Shown: one piece after another, positions 1 to 7,629 of the stretch | Layout: each line of letters begins with the position of its first letter | How positions within the stretch are numbered: the first letter of the stretch is position 1 | NCBI RefSeq assembly: GCF_015330165.1 | Contig: NZ_JADDXT010000002.1 | Location: 1,052,504 to 1,116,503 of the forward strand | Direction: 5' to 3' | Length of the DNA stretch: 64,000 nucleotides | From: Zobellia roscoffensis | GTDB lineage: Bacteria; Bacteroidota; Bacteroidia; Flavobacteriales; Flavobacteriaceae | The notes under the pieces: generated by a model | Database searches by the model: none | Told to the model about the DNA's origin: nothing | Seen by the model: only the letters and a program-made list of their open reading frames with translations | Position numbers and translations under genes: made by a program

Positions 1-313
1 CATCCCCTACGGCTTGTTCTACAACCACTTTTTCCCAATCTGCCCCTAGCTCATCTGCTACAATCATTGCCAAACCTGTACGAATACCTTGACCCATTTC
101 TGACCGGTGTGCCGTGATAATCACTTTTCCTTCCGAATCAATTCTAAGGTACACACTTGGCTGCCATGACCCAGCAACTTCTTTACCATCAGGCCCACAT
201 GAGGTAACACCTAGTCCTAACAATATTCCTGTTGCACTTAAGGAAGATATCTGAATAAAATTTCTACGGCTTAGTCCCTCTTTTTTAAGGGTTTTATGAA
301 GGTAGGATATCAT
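1..313 (-). CDS. Molybdenum hydroxylase large subunit (IorB/CoxL type), N-terminal fragment
   Basis: The frame is open to the left edge, so only about 104 N-terminal residues are seen. It starts at the ATG at 313-311. Residues 17-19 (RRN) followed by a hydrophobic stretch and a Cys-Gly look like a Tat-type export signal, as in periplasmic isoquinoline 1-oxidoreductase beta subunits. The following segment (YLRIDSEGKVIITAHRSEMGQG) carries the EMGQG motif found near the start of the molybdopterin-binding domain in this family. It lies 33 bp downstream of the 2Fe-2S subunit gene on the same strand, as expected for a two-subunit hydroxylase. The substrate (aldehyde or N-heterocycle) cannot be inferred. 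Confidence 0.8.
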   Translation of the reverse strand, partial: MISYLHKTLKKEGLSRRNFIQISSLSATGILLGLGVTSCGPDGKEVAGSWQPSVYLRIDSEGKVIITAHRSEMGQGIRTGLAMIVADELGADWEKVVVEQAVGD

Positions 314-346
314 GGGTGTATGTTTAAATAAAGGTTATAAATAGAA

Positions 347-805
347 TTACTTTTCCTTGGCGGCAGTGTGAATAGCAGCTTTAATACGCGTATAGGTACC
401 ACACCTACATAAATTTCCTGCCATACCGGCGTCAATATCTGCATCGGTAGGGCTTGGATTTGCGTTCAAAAGTGCAGCGGCAGACATCATCTGTCCGGGT
501 TGGCAATAACCGCATTGGGGTACGTTATGTTCCATCCAAGCTTTTTGAACCGGATGGTCTCCATTATCGGAAAGACCTTCTATAGTAGTGATTTTCCCTC
601 CAACACTGGCACTGACCGGAAAACTGCATGACCTTGTTGCATTTCCATTAAAATGTACCGTGCATGCGCCACACAAGGCTTTTCCACAGCCAAATTTTGT
701 GCCTTTCATTTGAAGCTCATCCCTAATTACCCATAAAAGTGGAGTGTCTTCTAAAACATCCACGACATGGTCTTTTCCATTTATGTTTATTGTGAATTCA
801 GGCAT
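347..805 (-). CDS. (2Fe-2S)-binding subunit of molybdenum hydroxylase (IorA/CoxS type)
   Basis: 152 residues, the usual length for the small electron-transfer subunit of xanthine-oxidase-family enzymes. Two 2Fe-2S clusters are visible: a plant-ferredoxin-type set at C40, C45, C48 and C60, and the helical set at C98, C101, C133 and C135 (CGYCQPG and CRCGTY). It would pass electrons from the molybdopterin subunit encoded just downstream to an acceptor, probably a cytochrome. It has no signal peptide of its own, which fits co-export with the Tat-signal large subunit. The gene diverges from a Crp/Fnr-type regulator gene across a 288-bp region containing an inverted repeat. Family assignment is secure; substrate is unknown. 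Confidence 0.92.
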   Translation of the reverse strand: MPEFTININGKDHVVDVLEDTPLLWVIRDELQMKGTKFGCGKALCGACTVHFNGNATRSCSFPVSASVGGKITTIEGLSDNGDHPVQKAWMEHNVPQCGYCQPGQMMSAAALLNANPSPTDADIDAGMAGNLCRCGTYTRIKAAIHTAAKEK

Positions 806-1021
806 AACGGTAATTGTTTATTTTTGGAATTGCTTTGTTTAAATACTCTTATGGTTTTTTATTTGTCCCATTTTTTCAAATTGATTAAGAGCTGGCACAA
901 CATATTTCACTTTTTGCCTACTTCTAAAAGACCATTGTCTTAAATATAGTATATTTTAACCATAAACTTGAATCAAAATTAAGGAGAAGCACCTTCTGAA
1001 CAACACTAACAAAAAGTTAAA

Positions 1022-1049
1022 AAAACAAACACTAATTTGTGTTTGTTTT
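1022..1049. promoter_or_regulatory. 11-bp inverted repeat, candidate operator
   Basis: A perfect inverted repeat: AAAACAAACAC at 1022-1032 and its reverse complement at 1039-1049, separated by 6 bp. It lies 44 bp upstream of the Crp/Fnr-type gene in the divergent intergenic region. The ACAC-N6-GTGT core has the symmetry expected of a Crp-type dimer site. A short hairpin in the leader RNA is the alternative reading. Confidence 0.45.
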
Positions 1050-1093
1050 ATTTATGACCTAAACACACTACATTTTCAAGAACAAAATTTTTA

Positions 1094-1666
1094 ATGATAG
1101 ACCACTTACTAATAGCGAACATAGATGAAAAAGGTCTGCTTTCCGCCGCGGAGCAGGAGGAATTCTGTGGTTACTTTCGCCAAAAATCCATAGAAAAAAA
1201 GGCTTTTCTATTAGAGCAAGGAAAGGTCTGCAAATTTGAAGGATTTGTATTGGAAGGCTGTTTTAGGGTCTTTACAATAAACAAAAAAGGAAACGAAAAC
1301 ACATTGTACTTTGCCGCTAAAAATTGGTGGTTGATGGACATAGACAGTTTTATGAACCATAACCCATCTGACTTGAACATGCAGGCATTGGAAGACAGTA
1401 AGGTGCTTCTAATTTCCCAAACGGATAAATCCAAGCTTTACCGTTCTGTTCCGCTGGCAGAGAAACTGTTCCGTATCATGTTTCAAAAATCTATTGTGGC
1501 TTGGCAACGCAGGCTGGTCAGAAACCATAGTTTAACGGCAAAAGAGCGGTATGCCCACTTTATGGACCATTACCCGGAAATCGCCGCCAAACTAACGGAT
1601 AGGCAAACCTCTAGCTACCTAGGTATCACGCACGAGTTTTTAAGTAAGATCAAAAAGCAGTTCTAA
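1094..1666 (+). CDS. Crp/Fnr-family transcriptional regulator
   Basis: 190 residues. The first ~120 form a cyclic-nucleotide-binding-like beta-roll (pattern FLLEQGKVCKFEGFVLEGCFRVF...), and the C-terminus (about 165-190, RQTSSYLGITHEFLSKIKK) looks like a Crp-type helix-turn-helix with an alpha-helical linker before it. No Fnr-type N-terminal cysteine cluster is present, so it is unlikely to sense oxygen through FeS. Flavobacteria have many such short Crp-like regulators, mostly with unknown ligands. It diverges from the molybdenum hydroxylase genes and precedes the GlcG-like gene by 87 bp, so it may control either or both. The inverted repeat just upstream suggests autoregulation. Confidence 0.85.
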   Translation: MIDHLLIANIDEKGLLSAAEQEEFCGYFRQKSIEKKAFLLEQGKVCKFEGFVLEGCFRVFTINKKGNENTLYFAAKNWWLMDIDSFMNHNPSDLNMQALEDSKVLLISQTDKSKLYRSVPLAEKLFRIMFQKSIVAWQRRLVRNHSLTAKERYAHFMDHYPEIAAKLTDRQTSSYLGITHEFLSKIKKQF

Positions 1667-1753
1667 ATGCAATAAAATTTGTGGCAAGTTGAACTTGTTC
1701 AACTCTTTTCTCAGCGTAGTTTATAATTTTTGCATCATAAAATCAAAACGAAA

Positions 1754-2242
1754 ATGATGCCTTTACTCACGCAAATAAGAACTTTGGTTGCCGTATTCAC
1801 CCTCATGGGGCTATCTATGGCACATGCACAAATTACCAATGACATAACCCATGACGAGGCTTTTAAAGTCCTTCTGGCCGCTAAGAAAAATGCCGAAGCT
1901 TCAGAGGTGTTGGTAAATATCGCTGTCGTTGATGCAGGTGCCAACCTAAAAGCTTTTATCCGTATGGACGAATCCTTTTTAGGAAGTATTGATGTAGCCA
2001 TTAAGAAAGCCAAAACGGCAAGGTATTTTAATATCGATACCGGAGAGCTGGGAGAATTAACACAACCTGGCGGTATAATTTATAACATTGAACATTCTAA
2101 TGATGGTTTAATAACTTTCCCTGGGGGAATTCCCATCAAAAATAAAGAAGGTAAAATTATAGGAGCCATTGGTGTAAGCGGGGGAACTATAGAACAAGAC
2201 CGCGCCATTGCCATTGCCGGAGCAACTGCTATTATAGAATAG
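1754..2242 (+). CDS. Secreted GlcG/HbpS-family heme-binding-like protein
   Basis: 162 residues from the ATG at 1754; an upstream in-frame TTG at 1730 overlaps an AT-rich promoter-like stretch and would spoil the signal peptide, so it was not used. Residues 1-25 form a signal peptide ending AHA-Q. The rest matches the GlcG/HbpS fold (PF03928): DVAIKKAKTARYF in the middle, then FPGGIPI and the glycine-rich IGAIGVSGG near the C-terminus. HbpS in Streptomyces binds heme extracellularly, while GlcG-like members often sit in catabolic clusters with unknown roles. Here it precedes the propeller/Dabb gene by 28 bp, so the two are probably cotranscribed. Confidence 0.85.
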   Translation: MMPLLTQIRTLVAVFTLMGLSMAHAQITNDITHDEAFKVLLAAKKNAEASEVLVNIAVVDAGANLKAFIRMDESFLGSIDVAIKKAKTARYFNIDTGELGELTQPGGIIYNIEHSNDGLITFPGGIPIKNKEGKIIGAIGVSGGTIEQDRAIAIAGATAIIE

Positions 2243-2270
2243 TTATAAAAATTAAAAAAGGTTAAAAATC

Positions 2271-3794
2271 ATGAATAGTATAAAAACATCCATTGCTTTC
2301 TTCGCATTGCTTCTATCACCCATCTGTTGGTCGCAGAATACGGATGACTTAATGCCGTATCTGCAGGACTTTAAGAGTGTTTCCGCCAATAATATCGTAA
2401 CGGTTACCAGTTATGAAAAAGATGGAAACCATTATGCATATGCCGGTGGATTTGGAGGTATTGATATATTTAGTTTAGACAAAGCAGGTAAGTTAACGCC
2501 AATAGGTACGCAAGCGCTTTATAAAAAAGAAGGGCCAGCTAGGGGAATGGTGGCCGATAATATAAACGGAACGGATTTTCTATTCGTAGCGAACAAGCAC
2601 GGCAATGCCATTGAAACTTTTAAGATTTTGGATGATGGATTGCTAGAACAGGTTTCCTTGACCATGGATACCGATGAAACCCACCTTGGTATTGCCATAA
2701 CCCTTCAGGTGGTTCATATGAAACAAGCCTCTTATCTGTTTGTGGGCGGCTTGGAAGAAACTCCAGGTCTAAGCAGTTTTAAGATAGAGAATGATGGAAA
2801 ACTTTCCCATGTACAATCCGTGAAAGATGATGAAGAAATTTATACCGATGGTATCATTGGCATGTTCATTCATAAAATAAAAGGAAAAACATTTTTATAT
2901 ACCGGAGGGTTTCAAGACAATGGTGTAAGTAGTTTTAGGGTGTATGACAACGGTACCTTTAAAAACATTAATAACATAGGTGATAATACCACGGATAGAT
3001 ATTTAACTGGGGCGTATCCCGTAACCGGAGTACAATTAGGAGATAATTATTATGTGGTGGTCGGTCACAGGCACCATAAATATTACGAGAGAAATGGATT
3101 CATTAAACGAACCGACTTTACCTATCACGGTGATGGTGTAAGTGTTTTTAAAATAAACCGAAAAGGAGCATTGGTACCACATTTTGTTTTAAAGGATGAT
3201 GAAAGCACGAAATTGCAGGGACAGACAAGAATTGAAATTGTTTCGGTAAAAAACAATGAAGCTGTACTGGCAGTTGGCACAAGAGACGATGCCAGTATTC
3301 AACTTATTAAATTAGACGAAAACGGTACGCTCACCCCATTAAATTATCTAGAAACCGGTTTTTCTATTTATTACGGTTTACGATCTCATCAAATAGACGA
3401 TACCAGCTTCTTGATAGCAGGTTCTAACAGGTTTGATCTAAAAAAAGTGGCCACTTACAAGGTTGCCCCAAAAATTGATAGAGGCAAAAAAGTATTAAGA
3501 CATATCGTAAACCTAAAATATAAAGACGAGGCAACCGAGGCTCAAGTTAACGAAGCGGTTAAAGCTTTTGAAAATATTAAAAATGAGATTCCAGAAATCA
3601 AAGATTTAGAATGGGGTGTTAACGACAGTAAGGAAGGCGCAAGCAAAGGGTTGACCCATACGTTTACACTTACCTTCAATGATGACCACGGCAGGGAAAT
3701 CTATTTATTCCATGAAGCACATATTGCCTTGGTTAACAAAATTGGCCCAATAATTGGCGATGTCCTGGTAATGGACTATTGGACGGAAGAGTAA
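2271..3794 (+). CDS. Secreted lactonase-like beta-propeller fused to a Dabb domain
   Basis: 507 residues with a signal peptide (cleavage after WSQ, about residue 22). Residues ~30-400 contain repeated blades with the pattern 'yaYaGGFGGIDIFSLD...G.L', resembling the seven-bladed 6-phosphogluconolactonase/LVIVD propellers. Residues ~407-507 (KKVLRHIVNLKYKDEATEAQV... to VMDYW) match the stress-responsive dimeric alpha-beta barrel, Dabb (PF07876). Dabb domains are usually small stand-alone proteins, so attachment to an exported propeller is uncommon. Its neighbours are a GlcG-like protein and an OprB-like porin. The catalytic role is not shown; both domains can be binding or enzymatic. Confidence 0.72.
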   Translation: MNSIKTSIAFFALLLSPICWSQNTDDLMPYLQDFKSVSANNIVTVTSYEKDGNHYAYAGGFGGIDIFSLDKAGKLTPIGTQALYKKEGPARGMVADNINGTDFLFVANKHGNAIETFKILDDGLLEQVSLTMDTDETHLGIAITLQVVHMKQASYLFVGGLEETPGLSSFKIENDGKLSHVQSVKDDEEIYTDGIIGMFIHKIKGKTFLYTGGFQDNGVSSFRVYDNGTFKNINNIGDNTTDRYLTGAYPVTGVQLGDNYYVVVGHRHHKYYERNGFIKRTDFTYHGDGVSVFKINRKGALVPHFVLKDDESTKLQGQTRIEIVSVKNNEAVLAVGTRDDASIQLIKLDENGTLTPLNYLETGFSIYYGLRSHQIDDTSFLIAGSNRFDLKKVATYKVAPKIDRGKKVLRHIVNLKYKDEATEAQVNEAVKAFENIKNEIPEIKDLEWGVNDSKEGASKGLTHTFTLTFNDDHGREIYLFHEAHIALVNKIGPIIGDVLVMDYWTEE

Positions 3795-3953
3795 AAAAGA
3801 TGTTACCCCGCTCATGTATCGCAAGCTTGCATCTTAAATCCTATCGCTACTATCCTATTTATTTAGAAGCGTAGAGTTAGTGGGAATAGCACTAAAACGC
3901 CATGGGTTCTAAAGAATATGTAATTTTTGTGTAAACTTAATGCCAATCGGTAA

Positions 3954-5117
3954 ATGAATAAATTAATTTTATTCTCTATTTTTCTTTCTTCTTTTACTGT
4001 TGGAGCACAAGTACAGCATATAGATAGTATGGCATCTAAAGTTAGGTCGAATTTCAATATTGATCCATTTCTTTCGTACATATCTATTGCTGCATCTAAT
4101 GTCTCCGGAGGACTGGATAAGGGCAGCAGATATGCCGGACAACTCTATGTGGGAGTTAATTTCGATTTGGAAAAAATTCTGGGTTGGCATGCCACACGCG
4201 CAAAAGTATCAATTGCAAACCGTCACGGAAGCGGGCTTATGAACGAAGTTGGTTCTGTTTTTGAACCATTGAATTTAGTGGGTGGCCAAAATACTTTTTT
4301 ATATGACTTAAGTATTGAAAAAGATTTTGGAAATCATTTCTCATTTAAGGCGGGACGCACTACCGCTGCTGATGATTTTTCGGGTTCTAAGCTATATTTT
4401 TACTCGCTCAACAACACGGTAAATGGCGTGATTAGAGCTCTCTTGTTAGATGGCTTAATGAGTACTTTTCCTTTCCCCACATGGGGAGCACGGCTCAAAT
4501 ATAAACCTAGTTCCGAACACCAATTTCAATTGGGCGCTTATCAAATGGGTAAAGACATCTTTGATGATACAAAACATGGTCTTGACTTTTCTTTTAGAAG
4601 TTCTGATAATTTATCCGTTTTCTTTCAATATGATTGGTTCGGACAAATCACAAATCGAAATGCCAGGGTTTATCTAGGAGCAAATCAAGCATTCGGGTCC
4701 TTCGCCAATTTTGATTCCAACGATGAATCCGATTATTTTATACGTTTCTATGGGCATATGGATGTAGAACTGATAGATGGCTTAAAATCTTTTCTTACCA
4801 TTTCCTATTCACCATACGGCGGGGTTGCCAAAGTGCCTTTTCAAAGTAGCTTAGGCCTCATTTGGAAAGGGCTCCTAAAGTCTAGGGCAAATGATAGAGT
4901 ATTATTTTTTGCCACTGTGGGTAGTTTTAGTGATGAGTGGGCAAACCTAAGGGCGAATCAGCTAACGACGGAAATAGTTTTGGAAATGGGTTATCGCCTT
5001 CAGGTTAAAGATTATTTTGGCCTGCAACCCGCTCTGCAATATAATATTAGACCCGGAGGCCATGGTTTGATTGGTAATGCAATTATTCCGGGTGTGCTGC
5101 TAGAAGCAAATTTTTAA
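3954..5117 (+). CDS. OprB-type carbohydrate-selective porin
   Basis: 387 residues with a signal peptide (about residues 1-18, ending VGA-Q) and a C-terminal Phe, as in outer-membrane barrels. The body alternates amphipathic strands and matches the OprB family (PF04966): an early SNVSGG...AGQLYVGVNFDLEKILGW segment, the central FKAGRTTAADDF region and the FPFPTWGARLKYKPS segment. Family members passively import sugars or other small solutes across the outer membrane. It follows the propeller/Dabb gene by 159 bp on the same strand and precedes the SDR gene, so it may feed a substrate to that pathway. Specificity cannot be read from sequence. Confidence 0.82.
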   Translation: MNKLILFSIFLSSFTVGAQVQHIDSMASKVRSNFNIDPFLSYISIAASNVSGGLDKGSRYAGQLYVGVNFDLEKILGWHATRAKVSIANRHGSGLMNEVGSVFEPLNLVGGQNTFLYDLSIEKDFGNHFSFKAGRTTAADDFSGSKLYFYSLNNTVNGVIRALLLDGLMSTFPFPTWGARLKYKPSSEHQFQLGAYQMGKDIFDDTKHGLDFSFRSSDNLSVFFQYDWFGQITNRNARVYLGANQAFGSFANFDSNDESDYFIRFYGHMDVELIDGLKSFLTISYSPYGGVAKVPFQSSLGLIWKGLLKSRANDRVLFFATVGSFSDEWANLRANQLTTEIVLEMGYRLQVKDYFGLQPALQYNIRPGGHGLIGNAIIPGVLLEANF

Positions 5118-5256
5118 AGCAGTAGAAGTGATTGGTGTAGAAATAGCGGTCCATATAGTCCTAGCTTAAAAATATGGTGAGAAAACACACTATATGCAAG
5201 TTTTCATATAGGATAAACTTCCAAGAATTTGGACATAACCTTTTAAATTATTAAGT

Positions 5257-5973
5257 ATGAACATTTTACAAAACAAAAAGGCAATCATAACCGGAGGTGG
5301 CAAAGGGTTGGGAAAAGCAACCGCCATAGCATTTGCCAAAGAGGGAATTGATATTGCCATTACCGGAAGAACAGAAAGTACTTTAAAAGAAACTGTTGCC
5401 GAATTAGAAACATTTGGTGTTCAAGCAATGTATTCTGTATTTGATGTTGGTAATTATGAGGAAGTTAAAACCAATATTAAAAACATTATAAATGCTTTAG
5501 GTACTGTTGATATTTTAGTTAATAATGCCGGAATTGCAGCTATTGGTTCATTTAATGAAATGGAAGTTAGTGTTTGGACTCAAATTATACAGACCAATGT
5601 CTTGGGTATGTATCATGTAACCAAAGAGGTCTTACCTCATCTCATCGCTAAGAACGAAGGGGACATTGTGAATATTTCCTCAACCGCAGGGCTAAACGGA
5701 AATGCGAATGTATCTGCTTATTCGGCATCAAAATTTGCTGTTATTGGCATGTCCGAATCTTTGATGAAAGAAGTTCGTAAAAACAATATTAGGGTAAACA
5801 CATTAACACCAAGCACCATAGAGTCTGAGATGACCATAGAGTTGGGCATGCTGACCAAAGGTTCGGAAAATGTATTACAACCTGAGGATTTTGCGGAATT
5901 AATTGTTGCAGGCCTAAAATTACCAAGAAGAGCCATGCTAAAAAGTGCTGCGTTATGGTCAACAAACCCATAG
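5257..5973 (+). CDS. SDR-family oxidoreductase (FabG-like)
   Basis: 238 residues, typical classical SDR size. The nucleotide-binding motif GGGKGLGKA lies at residues 13-21, NNAGIA at about 89-94, and the catalytic Ser and Tyr-x3-Lys are visible as ISSTAG and YSASK (about 146-166). The sequence resembles bacterial 3-oxoacyl-ACP reductases, but this group acts on many alcohols and ketones, and the isolated context (no fab genes) argues against a dedicated fatty-acid role. It ends the run of plus-strand genes starting at 1094 and is convergent with hxlA. Confidence 0.85.
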   Translation: MNILQNKKAIITGGGKGLGKATAIAFAKEGIDIAITGRTESTLKETVAELETFGVQAMYSVFDVGNYEEVKTNIKNIINALGTVDILVNNAGIAAIGSFNEMEVSVWTQIIQTNVLGMYHVTKEVLPHLIAKNEGDIVNISSTAGLNGNANVSAYSASKFAVIGMSESLMKEVRKNNIRVNTLTPSTIESEMTIELGMLTKGSENVLQPEDFAELIVAGLKLPRRAMLKSAALWSTNP

Positions 5974-6010
5974 TATAACAGACATTAGGTAATAGCCATA
6001 GATAAAAAAT

Positions 6011-6099
6011 GAATCTGTTGTTTCTTTATCTACAACCTCAACAGCTCTAGAAACAGTATAAAACAACAGATTCCCATAAAATATTTTATGGGAATCTGT
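6011..6099. terminator. 34-bp perfect palindrome with an alternative pairing arm
   Basis: Positions 6066-6099 form a perfect palindrome with 17-nt arms and no spacer (left arm ACAGATTCCCATAAAAT). It lies between the convergent SDR and hxlA genes and could act as a terminator, mainly for hxlA, because the minus-strand RNA continues with a U-rich stretch. A second arm, GAATCTGTTGTTT at 6011-6023, is perfectly complementary to 6061-6073, so two mutually exclusive hairpins are possible. Confidence 0.5.
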
Positions 6100-6146
6100 C
6101 CTGTACAAATCATTAAAAGAGGCTCTAGCAAAACCTTTCCAATTGC

Positions 6147-6776
6147 TTACGCTATGGCCAATTCTCTTAATTCCTTAGCTGCTTCTGCAGGGTCTTCTGC
6201 TCCGTATATAGCTGCTCCCGCAACTGCTATTATTGCTCCTGAGTTTCTTACCGCATCTATACTACCTTGGTTTACTCCACCTGCAATAGATACAGGTACA
6301 CCAGCTCTTGCTGCTTCATCTATCAAAACTTGAACGGAATATCCTTCTTCCGCTTGCTCATCCAGACCTGCATGTAGTTCAACAAACTCCGCACCTAATG
6401 CAATAGCTTCCTGAGCACGTTTAACTCTATCCCTAACACCAATAGTATCTACAACAACACCTTTACCGTGCTCTTTTGCAGCTTTTACCGCTCCTGCTAT
6501 GGTAGAATCCCCAGTTGCACCTAAAACGGTAATATAATCCGCTCCTGCACCAAAAGCCATATTTGCTTCCAACTCACCTGCATCTGCAGTTTTAAAATCG
6601 GCCAAAACCAATTTATCAGGAAAAGCATCTTTCATCTTTCTAATTCCTGCCAACCCTTCACTTTTAATAAGTGGGGTACCTAATTCAATAATATCAATAT
6701 AAGGAGCCACTTTTGTTGCTAATGCAATTGCATCCTCAATATTCAATAAATCGATCGCTACTTGTAACTTTGCCAT
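6147..6776 (-). CDS. hxlA: 3-hexulose-6-phosphate synthase
   Basis: 209 residues, the normal length for this orotidine-decarboxylase-superfamily TIM barrel. It condenses formaldehyde with D-ribulose 5-phosphate to D-arabino-3-hexulose 6-phosphate in the ribulose monophosphate pathway. The superfamily metal/active-site motif D-x-K-x-x-D is at D60, K62 and D65 (ADFKTAD), and the phosphate-binding VSIAGGVN segment lies near the C-terminus. It sits 54 bp downstream of hxlB in the same operon. KGPDC (UlaD) decarboxylases are close relatives, but the paired isomerase gene makes the HPS assignment firm. In a heterotroph the likely role is formaldehyde detoxification. Confidence 0.93.
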   Translation of the reverse strand: MAKLQVAIDLLNIEDAIALATKVAPYIDIIELGTPLIKSEGLAGIRKMKDAFPDKLVLADFKTADAGELEANMAFGAGADYITVLGATGDSTIAGAVKAAKEHGKGVVVDTIGVRDRVKRAQEAIALGAEFVELHAGLDEQAEEGYSVQVLIDEAARAGVPVSIAGGVNQGSIDAVRNSGAIIAVAGAAIYGAEDPAEAAKELRELAIA

Positions 6777-6830
6777 AATTTTATATTTAAAATGTTCTTA
6801 ACTAATTCATCTCTATTTTCTATTCTTAAT

Positions 6831-7415
6831 TTATTCCATGTTAGCATGACGCTTCCATAGCTCTGAAGCCGTACTACCATCTAATTCCCAAAGCGTTTGT
6901 ATTAAAGCATCAAACGTTAACAACAGTGATTGCTCAAAAAGACTCCCAGCGTATTGTTTGGAAACAGTCTCATCTCGCTCCTGTTTTTGTGCGGCAGGTA
7001 TAACCACTGTATGCTCTGCCAATAAAGCCAATCTAGATTCCTTATTGGTGGTAAAGCATATGATACCTGCTCCTACCGTTTTTGCAGTTTCAGCTGCCCG
7101 TACAATTCCGCTTGTAGTTCCAGATCCGGATCCCACTATAAGGACATCGCCTTCTTTTATGGCCGGCGCAGTGATTTCTCCTACAACATGAACATGAAAC
7201 CCTAAGTGCATTAAGCGCATTCCTGCCGCTTTCATCATTAGTCCGGTGCGCCCCGCTCCCATTATAAAAATATGCTCTGCATTTTCTATGGTTGGAACTA
7301 AAGCCGCCAATTCATCATAATGAATGGCACCAACAAGCTTTATATGCTCATTTACAATGGTATTCATAGCACTTTCAACCAATTTTCTGTTCCTATTTTC
7401 AAGTATATTTTTCAT
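6831..7415 (-). CDS. hxlB: 6-phospho-3-hexuloisomerase
   Basis: 194 residues forming a single SIS (sugar isomerase) domain: MGAGRTGLMMKAAGMRLMHLGF around residues 52-73, VGSGSGTTSGIV (phosphosugar-binding Ser/Thr loop) at about 95-106, and a C-terminal helix. It converts the product of HxlA to fructose 6-phosphate, which then enters glycolysis. It is the first gene of the two-gene operon, with a perfect Bacteroidota -7 element 43 bp upstream of its start. It diverges from an AraC-family regulator, which takes the place HxlR has in Bacillus. Confidence 0.93.
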   Translation of the reverse strand: MKNILENRNRKLVESAMNTIVNEHIKLVGAIHYDELAALVPTIENAEHIFIMGAGRTGLMMKAAGMRLMHLGFHVHVVGEITAPAIKEGDVLIVGSGSGTTSGIVRAAETAKTVGAGIICFTTNKESRLALLAEHTVVIPAAQKQERDETVSKQYAGSLFEQSLLLTFDALIQTLWELDGSTASELWKRHANME

Positions 7416-7457
7416 AACTAAATGGGCTTAAATCTCTTACGGTATCAAAACCGAGTA

Positions 7458-7465
7458 CAAAGGTA
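7458..7465 (-). promoter_or_regulatory. Bacteroidota -7 promoter element of hxlBA
   Basis: TACCTTTG on the minus strand, a perfect match to TAnnTTTG, 43 bp before the hxlB start codon. No TTG -33 element is found at the usual spacing; that position is close to the direct repeats at 7492-7520, which fits activator-dependent transcription. Confidence 0.55.
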
Positions 7466-7491
7466 TGCTGCCATGCTTGCTGTACAGTTAC

Positions 7492-7520
7492 ACAATTTGA
7501 TAGATGTATGGTACAATTTG
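7492..7520. promoter_or_regulatory. 21-bp-phased direct repeats, candidate AraC-type operator
   Basis: ACAATTTG occurs at 7492-7499 and again at 7513-7520, exactly 21 bp (two helical turns) apart. AraC-family monomers bind direct repeats at this spacing. The repeats start about 27 bp upstream of the hxlB -7 element, the usual place for an AraC-type activator. Confidence 0.5.
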
Positions 7521-7552
7521 CCCATATTAACTAAAGATGTGGTGTTAATTGC

Positions 7553-7560
7553 TATTTTTG
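7553..7560 (+). promoter_or_regulatory. Bacteroidota -7 element of the araC-family gene
   Basis: TATTTTTG is a perfect TAnnTTTG match, 69 bp before the chosen ATG at 7630. It implies that upstream in-frame start candidates around 7549 precede or overlap the promoter and are not used. Confidence 0.45.
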
Positions 7561-7629
7561 TGGTACATTTTGGAAACCACAAGTTTTCAAGCGCATACCT
7601 ATTCTTATATTTCGTTACCATATATAACT

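Noticed and set aside
3797..3835. Short AAGATG/CATCTT stem after the propeller gene
   Set aside because: Only six base pairs with a large loop and no T tract; too weak to call a terminator.
5190..5211. CTATATG/CATATAG hairpin between the porin and SDR genes
   Set aside because: Seven AT-rich pairs without a T tract; likely chance in AT-rich DNA.
6088..6333. Plus-strand open frame antisense to hxlA
   Set aside because: It lies within the well-supported hxlA gene, is low in complexity (Ala/Ser/Pro-rich shadow) and has no family signal.
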